From Trichomonas vaginalis G3 (taxonomy: Eukaryota > Parabasalia > Trichomonadida > Trichomonadidae): a stretch of DNA of 64,000 bases. Below the pieces are notes generated by a model that was given only the letters and a program-made list of their open reading frames with translations, had not been told where the DNA came from and did no database searches. Where the stretch lies: positions 18,807,319-18,871,318 of the forward strand of contig NC_067206.1 in the NCBI RefSeq assembly GCF_026262505.1. Direction: 5' to 3'. The first letter of the stretch is position 1; each line of letters opens with the position of its first letter. Shown here in pieces: positions 18,035 to 26,550 of this stretch. A program made the position numbers and the translations under genes.

Positions 18035-19739
18035 ACTGTAAAACAGTTTCTTTGATTTATTTTCAACAGAAATCAACATTTAAAAAAATCATCAGTATTT
18101 TAAATTGTTCATGTTATCCACTTTTCATGATCATTCAATAAATTGAATTTTAAAATTAACTAGCTAAAAATCTATTTTCCCCCACGTTTAATAATTTTTT
18201 TGATGCAAGATTAATTGTCTGACCAATTATATTTTAAGGAGTATCATTCAAAATTAAATGAATATCAAATAAAATAAAAAAATATAAAACTCTAATATTA
18301 GTTGAGACTAGCGCTTTCTAGTATTTTTATTTTAATGGAGTAATTGTAAAATATTCATGTTAATTGAAAATAACCAATTAAATGAAAAGTCATATTGAAA
18401 CAAAAATTTCCCTTTATATTAATGAAGAATTATTCTTTTGCGTTTTTAAATATAATTACAAATTGGCTTCAAATTGAGATGTTTTCAATTTTTCATGATT
18501 TTAACGATGAGAAAAATCTCGTTGTTTAACAGTTTTAACTTGTTTTTCCTATTGTATGTATACTAAGATATATGATGTTAATGTTTTTAATAATATCTAT
18601 ATTACAGATATTTTCTTTTGTTTTCAATTTTGATAAAATTTACGATATATCAGGTATTGAGGAATGAATTTTGACCGCTTCCTTATGATGAAGATAAATG
18701 TTACAATAATGCTCCGTGACTCTGAAAATTCAATCGTATCCAAATTTTATGTCATAAGTAATCGTTGGTGACCCATTTATCTCATGTTTTCTTTTAAAAA
18801 ACTGCATTAGTTCATTGATCGGTCTTGTTTCTCCATGAGAGATGTCAGGTTATCTTATCTATCGTTGAACAACAAAAAGTTTTTTCTTTTCTCCTTGATT
18901 TCTTCATTCGTATTTGTATTTATGTATTGCTCTTCTAGGAAATATATTATAACAAGTATGACTATGTGCTAATTATTCTTGAGACAATGTTCAATTTGGG
19001 GTATTATTATTGTCGTATGCATACTATATACATAGATGGAATTGATGTTCTTCCTTTATTTAGGTACCAAAACATGCTTGAAAAATCTGTTTTTTAGACG
19101 ACAATGATAATTTTGTCACTTTTTCCAGACGACAATAAAACATCCTCGTTCAAATTAATGGGAGATATGAAAACTGCTAAATAATGCTTATTTAACAATT
19201 AGAAACTATTTAAAATAGGATGAAAATTTAGAAGAGCTAATATTTATTTGAAACCATTATCATCAAAAAAAAATTGAGATTTCAAATCAAGGTGAGGTTT
19301 TTTGTGATATGGAAAAATGTTCGTTGCTCAATTATCTCACTATTGGATGGACTTTTATCGAGCGAAATTTTGGCTGTAAAGACAATTCTGATATTGGTAA
19401 CATGGTGATAAGAACAAATAGTCAGTTTGCATGGTTTATGATGAGATAATTTCGATTTAAAAAAAACATAAAAATTGATTTTAATGAGCAATTCACTGGT
19501 TAAATCATGAATTGATCATGAATAATTTTTTTTCGAAATAACAATTATAATTTCATATTCATTATAAGTTGAAAATATATCATAAAGACTTTATGAATGA
19601 TAAATTCCTAAAAAACAAGTTAGTTTGTTTCTGAAAATAATAATAATAAAAACCAATTTAGACCCAAAAATTTTTGGCGGGATAATTGAGATGTTTAACA
19701 AAAACTGAAAGGTGTCATTATTATCTATGACCAAAAAGC
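18035..19739. other. Long AT-rich region without a recognisable gene
   Basis: About 1.7 kb with only short, low-complexity open frames. No motif of a known protein or RNA was found on either strand. Confidence 0.5.
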
Positions 19740-19879
19740 AACTGACCTAGTCTGGATTACAATATTCGGTTCATCAAACCGCCAATTTGATGAATCAAGC
19801 CAAATTGTAACTGACCTAGTCTGGATTACAATATTCGGTTCATCAAACCGCCAATTTGATGAATCAAGCCAAATTGTAA
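19740..19879. repeat. Tandem duplication of a 69-bp unit
   Basis: Two perfect adjacent copies begin AACTGACCTAGTCTGG. The unit contains the inverted pair GGTTCATCAAACCG / TTTGATGAATCAAGCC, so each copy can fold into a short stem. A weaker third match (ATCATTCATCGAACTGCC) follows at about 19903. Confidence 0.8.
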
Positions 19880-20379
19880 CAAACCAGTTGTTGATTGCAT
19901 GGTATCATTCATCGAACTGCCAATTTGATGAATTACATTTCTTAGTCATCAAAATAGTGGTCATGTTACTATTCGTTAGGTTAAATTACTTTAATGCCCA
20001 TTCAAGGAAGTACATGTCAGTTACAGGGTTTATAGTTTTACTCAAATTGAGTAAACCTCTTGGAAGCAATTACCACAAGAGCCAAGACTTCTCGTTTACA
20101 GACTTTGAAAGCCAGGAAGGAGCCAGGTAACAATAATGGGCTCTCTTATGATATTTTGGGATATTTATCAACAATTTGAGTTTCTACCTATTGTCTTCAA
20201 TGAGGATTTTTTAGGCCAGAAGTACAATACCTGTACAGTCTAACTACTAGGGCAATGTAGTCAAACTGTGCACGTATTGAACTTCTAAGGCTATTATTTA
20301 TCTGCTATTGACATCATTCTTTTACATTACCGTCCTCTGGTCCTTAGAGGACCATAGATTCTGAAATTACTTGTGCAGA

Positions 20380-20918
20380 GCAAAGTTCTTCCGAGATCTC
20401 TCTATCCTTCGTAGATCTCGGAAAAACTTTGCCTTAAACTACCGCATTAATGTTTCCTAGTATTCAAAGAGCTATGAATTCTATAGTTGATCTTATAAGG
20501 TAGAGTTTTTCCTAACTTTCTCATTCGTTGAAAGGTTTTCAACAAAGCTATACCTTAAAAATCTGTGCTTGTTATATCTGATCATTTGTGTGTTAGGTAA
20601 ATTTATTCCACTAGAGCAAATTTTTTCCGAAGTTTCTCATTCGATGAGAAACCTCGGAACAACTCTTCAATAGTGTAATGAATTTGTGGTATTTGTCCTG
20701 CAAACAGCGAGAGAACTTGTCTGTAATTCGTTTATGATGAAGTTATCTGGATGTCTCTCAGATGAGGAAGGAAGTCCAGAAAACTTCACCATAAGTTAAT
20801 ATATACTTGTGTATTTCTATGACTCTCTTCACGTCAGAGAATGTAAATTTACTCGAATAGGGCAAAGTTCTGCTCAAGTTTCTCATTTGATGAGAAACCT
20901 CGGAAGAACTTTGCCCTA
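20380..20918. repeat. Field of dispersed hairpins (four copies of one family)
   Basis: Related hairpins lie at 20380-20432, about 20500-20556 (decayed), 20610-20676 and 20859-20918. The best copy reads AGGGCAAAGTTCT, then GTTTCTCATTTGATGAGAAAC, then AAGAACTTTGCCCT. Arms of about 25 bp pair around a small loop. The DNA between copies is also partly repeated: 20690-20790 resembles 20935-21010. The last hairpin reaches the stop codon of the Rab remnant. A half copy lies at about 8359. Confidence 0.8.
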
Positions 20919-21320
20919 AGGTAATGTATATGTGATTGTTGGCCCGCAGAGAAACAAGGAATCTGTTTGTATTTCGTTTATGGTGAAGTTCTCGGATGTT
21001 CTCTCAATTCCCGAACCTGTTTTCGCAGAAGTAAAGAATATATTAGTGTATTTGGAGCCGAGTCGGTTTCCAAGTTCTTCTGGAGCTTCGAAAAGTGAGT
21101 TGGCCATATCAGTTTTGTTAATTACGACGACAATCTCGGGTTTTTCATTGTTTTTCTTTAAGACTTCTATCCAATCGTCTATTTTTTCAATTGACTGATA
21201 GTCAGTGTAAGATGCCACAATTACTGCAACATCTGTATCGCAAACAAATAAAGGTAAAAGCTGAGCATACTTTTCCTGTCCAGCAGTATCCCAAAGGCAT
21301 AACTCCGCCTTGGTTCCTTC
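20916..21320 (-). pseudogene. Rab-type small GTPase gene, 3' part (interrupted host gene)
   Basis: The minus-strand frame holds the middle and end of a Ras-superfamily G domain: ELCLWDTAGQEKYAQL (G3/switch II), VVVINKTD (G4) and FFTSAKTGSG (G5). The Rab-like WDTAGQE context supports the Rab family, which directs vesicle traffic. The 5' part, with the P-loop, lies at 44094-44251; Polinton element 2 sits between them, flanked by a 5-bp duplication (CCTTC). After GSGIE the normal C-terminal helix and prenylated cysteine tail are missing. The frame instead runs 28 residues into the hairpin-repeat field. So the gene was probably already altered at its end as well as split. Confidence 0.85.
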
Positions 21321-21865
21321 AGTTAGTATACATATCATGGGTACGGCGGCACTGCGCGCCTCCTTACCCATTATATGTGAATTTGACACTTTACGAAACC
21401 GTTAACGTATATTTTACAACACAAACGACAACACTAACTTAACCTTAAATATTTACAAAGCCACCAACCACTTCACCTCACTAATGTTTTCACAAACGAC
21501 TTCACTACTGTAAAAATAAACGTTCTCACTTACAAAAGTATTGCAACTCCTCCCATTGCTGTGCTTCATATAACAGCTCATAATCTTCTAACTCACTTTC
21601 TTCTTCATATAGGTCAAAATCACTGTCATAGTTTATACCTGTAAGTTTTGACAAAGCTAATGAAACACGCTTACCGTTTGTATCATATGCTTGTATAAAC
21701 TTTCCATTATGCTTGTAGTCATAAACGCTCAAACTAACTTTACCCTTTCTCCCTCGTATCTGATAGAATGTATTTTCACGAGGAACGAAGAACAAATTCT
21801 TGAACTCATGACCGTTGTAGTTTGTTATCTCAATAGTTTTCGTCATTTATATAAAAATAAAATAA
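21321..21865 (+). repeat. Left terminal inverted repeat of Polinton element 2
   Basis: It matches the reverse complement of 43549-44093 with few differences. It includes a terminal T-shaped hairpin (21331-21377; outer stem CATATCATGGGTA / TACCCATTATATG, inner GGCACTGCGCGCC) and one small gene (21526-21846). The repeat ends in the AT-rich leader of that gene. Confidence 0.9.
21526..21846 (-). CDS. Small protein encoded inside the left terminal repeat
   Basis: A 106-residue protein starting MTKTIEITNYNGHEF, acidic at its C-terminus (EEESELEDYELLYE). Because it lies within the inverted repeat, the element has a second copy at 43571-43888. It resembles the protein at 55490-55750 of element 3 (TIEITDYGKHTFE, a SFY/TFY strand and a DT(D/N)GK turn). 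The compact beta-rich pattern could be a small DNA-binding domain acting at the element ends, but this is inference. Confidence 0.6.
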   Translation of the reverse strand: MTKTIEITNYNGHEFKNLFFVPRENTFYQIRGRKGKVSLSVYDYKHNGKFIQAYDTNGKRVSLALSKLTGINYDSDFDLYEEESELEDYELLYEAQQWEELQYFCK

Positions 21866-21990
21866 AAAATAAACTTAAAAATTAATGATATCACCACCCT
21901 CACACGTATGAAAACATAGCACAAAAATAAATTTAGGTGAAGTGGTGAAATCTCACCTCTTTTTTCACCCGGTTTTTCACCCTGTTGAAT

Positions 21991-22341
21991 TCATTGCTTT
22001 ATAACTCTCTTCCTTGGTTTCTTTTTAGTTGCTTTCTTCACGTCTGTCTCCAACTTGACTGTCTTTCTTCTTCGGCCGTAATGATACCAGTTACTTCCAC
22101 CAGTCAATGGGTCAAATGGTCTTTCGTAAGGGTTTCCATACATTCCATAGGGACCATACGGAAGAACTACTGGTGGAGAAGAAACATTTTCTTTAGTTCC
22201 ATCGACTCTATTTAAATGCATTGTTTCACCTTTCATCTGGTCATTAAAGTCTTTTGCGTGTTTTGCAAACTCATCGTCCTTTCCTAAAGCATTTTCTGAC
22301 TCAGTCGCAACCAAATTGGATGCTTTATTTATGAGCCCCAT
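21991..22341 (-). CDS. Small Gly/Tyr/Lys-rich Polinton protein, likely virion component
   Basis: A 116-residue protein. It begins MGLINKASN, has a central Pro/Gly/Tyr segment (VVLPYGPYGMYGNPYERP) and ends in a strongly basic tail (KKATKKKPRKRVIK). The MG(L/F) start and basic ending recall the small core and membrane-active proteins of Polintons and adenoviruses (compare 50021 and 53839 in element 3). No family could be named with certainty. It is the last of a run of minus-strand genes. Confidence 0.45.
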   Translation of the reverse strand: MGLINKASNLVATESENALGKDDEFAKHAKDFNDQMKGETMHLNRVDGTKENVSSPPVVLPYGPYGMYGNPYERPFDPLTGGSNWYHYGRRRKTVKLETDVKKATKKKPRKRVIKQ

Positions 22342-22352
22342 TTTATTTAATC

Positions 22353-22517
22353 TTAACTTCTTTGCAACCCAGCCTCCAATCTTTCCTTTTTTGCATCTAA
22401 TGTCTTTGAAACCCTTCCTCCACTCATTTTATTTACTGCGTCATAAGCTCCAAGTGCTTTTGCTCCAAATGCTAATGCTTTTGTTCCCATTGCGCCTAAA
22501 GCTGCCCAAGCTACCAT
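22353..22517 (-). CDS. Very small Ala/Gly-rich Polinton protein
   Basis: A 54-residue frame begins MVAWAALGAMGTKALAFGAK and ends in a charged helix (DAKKERLEAGLQRS). The first half is a hydrophobic, glycine/alanine-rich helix of the kind seen in small capsid-associated or membrane-interacting proteins. It sits tightly between the genes at 21991-22341 and 22518-22742, all on the same strand, which supports its being real. Confidence 0.5.
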   Translation of the reverse strand: MVAWAALGAMGTKALAFGAKALGAYDAVNKMSGGRVSKTLDAKKERLEAGLQRS

Positions 22518-22742
22518 TTACCCCATATTAAAATCATCTCTCTTCAATATTATCTCATAAAAGTTCTCGTTACTGGAGAAAGTCAATGAAACATAAGCGT
22601 TCTCACAGGCTTCGCCCTCACCGCTTTGCGGTCTATCTAACTTATTTCTTATATCATCTATACGCTTCAAAATGTCTGAACAATTGCTAACATCTTCTAC
22701 AACAGTTATTTCATCATGAATGACCTTCAAGAACAAACTCAT
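22518..22742 (-). CDS. Small Polinton protein of unknown function
   Basis: A 74-residue acidic protein starting MSLFLKVIHDEITVVEDV. It follows the gene at 22743-23474 directly on the same strand. It has no recognisable motif. Its C-terminal half is beta-like (AYVSLTFSSNENFYEIILKR). Confidence 0.45.
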   Translation of the reverse strand: MSLFLKVIHDEITVVEDVSNCSDILKRIDDIRNKLDRPQSGEGEACENAYVSLTFSSNENFYEIILKRDDFNMG

Positions 22743-23474
22743 TTAATATGCTATTAAAATCATCTCAATAATGAGTCCATCCTTTCCATCTTTAGGTAGC
22801 ACAACATCTTTCATTGAAGAAGGTTCAACAAGTCTTATGTTAAACTTACTGACAAAGTTTGTTATACTATAATGCTTTGGCGGCGAATACATATAGTTTG
22901 AAAGACATAATATAGATTCTTCAGCAAATTCACTTATACTGGATTTTATAACAATGTTCTCACGAGACCAAATGCCACCAATTGACAATCTTGTAAGCAA
23001 TCCTGCTGAACCTTCTACTGTAAACGTCGATGGTAACATTCCACGAAGGTCATCTATTGACATCTTTGAGTCACTGAATTTAAAGATTTTCTTAAAGCAA
23101 TCGTCATTATCTAACCATGCAATAGCTTTGAAGTTTTCATTCGAATATACATCTGCTTCATTAAATGTAAATCCTGACTTCTTTGCAGAGATGACTTTAA
23201 AATCTATTGAGTTTGTTTCAAAATTATATGCTATGGTAACTTCTGAAGGTAATGGATGCCCTTCCGCAGTCAGTTGTTCTCTCACTACCGTTTGAAGCTT
23301 TGTGTTAAAAACTTTCATGTCATCTCCTGTGTCTAGGTTCACATACACAGCAACAGGGAAACTATCTTGCTTCTTTGTTTCATCATTATATCTCAAAACA
23401 TTAAAGTTCTTCAAATAATATTGTTCTTCCTGCTGGAATACTTCGAACCTGTCTGATTTCAATAGCTTTCTCAC
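22743..23474 (-). CDS. Conserved Polinton structural-type protein (family shared with element 3)
   Basis: A 243-residue protein that is beta-rich throughout. Its end (ENIVIKSSISEFAEESILCL, then YMYSPPKHYSI and a strand close to the C-terminus) matches the ending of the proteins at 56162-57022 and 50304-51114 of element 3 (VMCHASFSSSNNSFLCIGKD, then YEPPSNSF). The family probably makes a virion surface or penton-linked part, since it accompanies the small capsid genes, but no fold could be proved. It looks whole. Confidence 0.5.
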   Translation of the reverse strand: MRKLLKSDRFEVFQQEEQYYLKNFNVLRYNDETKKQDSFPVAVYVNLDTGDDMKVFNTKLQTVVREQLTAEGHPLPSEVTIAYNFETNSIDFKVISAKKSGFTFNEADVYSNENFKAIAWLDNDDCFKKIFKFSDSKMSIDDLRGMLPSTFTVEGSAGLLTRLSIGGIWSRENIVIKSSISEFAEESILCLSNYMYSPPKHYSITNFVSKFNIRLVEPSSMKDVVLPKDGKDGLIIEMILIAY

Positions 23475-23539
23475 CTCCTACATACTCTACCCAGTGTCTT
23501 GGATATTCATAAGTATACTGACTTTCTTGAATTTTGGTT

Positions 23540-24373
23540 GGTTTTCATAAAATAGTATATCTTTATACTCTTGTCAGTTAGACTCGGTGCTATGTTCTGA
23601 ATATTTAATTTTAATGGAGATAAAATGAAGCATTTAATACATGATGTCGATGAAGACATGAATGAAACTACAGACAAACTTAACTCTTCTCTTATTCTTC
23701 CTTTCAGCAAAGATTATGAATTCTGTTCAATGGTGTTTATTTCTATTGTGGAAAGATGGGCTCAGGTAAGACATTTAACCTCATTCGTCATATACTATAA
23801 CAGAGTTTAGGAAACGACTCTTACTATGAACCAAATCATTATATCAGCAACTTCAGACTCTATGGACTCAACAGCGAAAACATTTATGTCAAAAGTTCAA
23901 GCCTCTATCGTTAAAGTTCCAGACAGTGAACTCATTGAATTTCTTCACAATTCGACGTAAGAGAAATATTATGCCATCGTAGAGTTCATACAGTCAGGAA
24001 TGCAAAAGACTTCTGAGGAGATGGAAAAAATTATTGACAAACACCACGTCAATACTCAGGAGTTTACGATATGAAACGACTTACAAACTACATTCTGTCA
24101 AACTTTCAAAATAACCCCCTTCAAAAAGTATCCTTCAAACACTCTGCTCGACGACTTCGCCGGAAAAGGTTTAGTGTCAAACAGACTCAACTCTTAGCTA
24201 ACATCATAACTAAAGTCAGACATTACCACTTAACTGTAGCAATACTTATGCAAACATGGCGTTTTCTTGCTTTAAACATAAAACGTCTCATAACCGACTT
24301 CGTTATCTTTCAGGTTTTCTCACGTTATGATATTGAACTCATTTGGAAACAGTCAGGTATAACATTATTTTGA
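23540..24373 (+). pseudogene. Remnant of a Polinton packaging ATPase
   Basis: A P-loop block (YFYCGKMGSGKTFNLIRH) can be read on the plus strand, followed by traces of the later ATPase region, much as in the ATPase of element 3 (60701-61582). In the family this FtsK/HerA-type enzyme pumps DNA into the capsid. The copy is heavily broken, with several breaks. Confidence 0.6.
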
Positions 24374-24419
24374 AGAATTTGGAAAGCATATAAGTCTCTC
24401 ATCTCTCCGTTCATACCTT

Positions 24420-25500
24420 GAGATTCATATCATGACTAATACCATTAAAGTCAAAATATTCCATGGGAACGAACCAACATTGTTTAAAGTTTAACCTTCA
24501 TTGACTGATGGTAAACAATTCCATGCATCTCTGTCGCCATTTCTGTTAATATTTTTGCTGTCATTCATATATCCACTTCCCATCCGTTAGCTTTTGAGGA
24601 TATGCGTTAGAATAGCTGTCTTAAATGAGGCTTTTCACCTTTGAGAGCATAAACTTTATAACTTTCTGCATACTTTATGTTTGAACCTCCTGAGCCATCA
24701 TTGACATAAATTTTTATAGGCTTCCACCTTTGTTCATATTCCTGCTTCTTCCCTTTGCTCTTTTGTTCAGTAGTTCTACATCTTTATACACAGCTCTGTC
24801 TCAGTGAATTCAACAATATTTTCATTCGTTAGCTTTACATTCAAACCCTTGTCGAGTATATTGTTCATTTCATACATATAAAAGGTTTTTATTCTATATG
24901 AAATGAGAGCAAATCCATCTTAGCTGGTGCCGTTAATGTTCCAATTGAACCAACATCAAATGTTGACTCACGAACGACAAACAATATTGTCATAAAGAAC
25001 TATAGTTCGGAGTGTTTGAAGAAAAAGAACCAGATCTTAAGTCGGTGAATTTAAACACAGCTTCAAACGCTAATGCTACATCAGATGTTAAGTTAGAGTA
25101 TCCACCACTGGACCAAGTTCTTTCAAGAGAAGCCAACGACAACCTTACACAAATGTTCAAACAAATCCTTCAGATAACGTAGACCATTACTTCTTCAGTT
25201 ATACAACAATTTTACTCAAAGACGATAAGAAGCTTTTGACAAATCTTATAAGTAAGAACCAATAATTCTAACAAAGGAGGACCTTGAAAATGTTATCTCA
25301 CGAATAACAGGGAAAAATGTGTCATTGACTATCTCGACCCTGAAATCGAATGCTGTGGTCAAACGCCAATATTCATGAAAATAGGTAACATCCGCATCAA
25401 TTGAAAACCAGGAACTAAGGAAGTTGAGTTTAAAGTATAAATATTCGAACGAGTATACAAAACTATCTACTGACTATAAGCTTTGTTTGAAATATGTTTT
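24420..25500 (+). pseudogene. Remnant of a structural-type Polinton gene
   Basis: Short open segments on the plus strand contain pieces such as a NIVIKNYSSE block, resembling the ending of the family at 22743-23474. The region looks like a second, decayed member of that family. It has many breaks. Nothing else is recognisable here. Confidence 0.4.
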
Positions 25501-25566
25501 AGTAAATTAAAGCAGTCAGGAGGGCTCTTGAGCCATCTTGGCGCTTTGCGCGTCAGTCAAAAAATT

Positions 25567-25809
25567 TCAAGTTAGCAATTTGTAATATCTATCCAAAACT
25601 TCTTCAACAGTATCGAACTCATCTTCATAATGCAAACCTAATCTTATTGACTTGGTGCAGTTTTCACTAACACAATATTTTTCTGTTCTCTTGACTGACA
25701 TAACTAACTCATTTGTTTCATCAAACAGCAACAACCAAAGTTCATGACCTAATACATAACATTCATACTTTATATTTTTAGCTCTGAGTTCTCTTGTAAG
25801 CTGTTGCAT
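25567..25809 (-). CDS. Small Polinton protein of unknown function
   Basis: An 80-residue protein with several Cys residues and a LWLLLFDETNELVMSVKRTE strand pair. It overlaps the gene upstream (25770-26530) by about 40 bases on the same strand. No family is recognised. Confidence 0.4.
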   Translation of the reverse strand: MQQLTRELRAKNIKYECYVLGHELWLLLFDETNELVMSVKRTEKYCVSENCTKSIRLGLHYEDEFDTVEEVLDRYYKLLT

Positions 25810-26530
25810 TTAATATTTTCTAAAAAGTCAACTTCAACAGTCATTCGCACTGGTGCCTTCAGTTCTACAGGCTCTCCTTGAAAGTCAACAAGTCTGAATT
25901 GCATGTCTTTCAAATTATGAGGACTAATGCGAACCCATTTACCTAAATGAGTTGCTATGACAGGAACGTTTGGAATGAACATTGAATTGACTGCATAACA
26001 GAAAGACTTATATTCTACTGAACCTTTACTATTAACTCCTGAAATACCTGTGACATTAGCTATTTTTGACTCAATGTACAAACAATTACCATAACATACG
26101 TATGGAACAGATTTCATCTCAATCGTTTTGTCAACACTTTTCAAAGGAAATGTCATATGGTATGCACCAAAAGAAGTTGTACTCTATGACTCATTCTTGG
26201 TATCTTAAACTCTTTCTCGCTGCTGAACTTCAATGTTCCCTCAGAAGAGAGTTCGACATCTATGTTGTCAATAGTTTCTTTATTTATGAGAGTATCTATG
26301 ACTCCAGCAATTTTATCTATTCTATACCCAGCTCTGTTAGGAAATGTTATAACACTTCTTTTGTCATCTATTTCAATCTCTATGAAATCTGTTTCATCTG
26401 TTATGAAAAAAGTTGCGATAGTATTGAAGTCAACAACTCTGAAAGCAAGCGCTTCATTCTGAAGACCTAAGTTTGTTTGTAGCTTTACTGTCCCGTATTC
26501 TTTTGGGCCTGTACTTTGCAAATAGAACAA
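25770..26530 (-). pseudogene. Putative minor capsid (penton-like) protein, broken
   Basis: Beta-rich protein fragments start MFYLQSTGPKEYG and end with FRLVDFQGEPVELKAPVRMT, a pattern that fits single-jelly-roll minor capsid proteins of Polintons. It is read divergently from the fibre gene, with start codons about 20 bases apart, so the two share a promoter region. It has about one break. The penton identity is inference from position and strand pattern. Confidence 0.4.
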
Positions 26531-26550
26531 TATTTTATTCTCATTAAAAT

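Noticed and set aside
19282-19491. A 69-codon minus-strand frame in the AT-rich host region
   Set aside because: No initiator, no family pattern and biased AT-type composition; most likely chance.
19888-20130. An 80-codon plus-strand frame after the tandem duplication
   Set aside because: No homology, no promoter and it includes the decayed third repeat; most likely chance.
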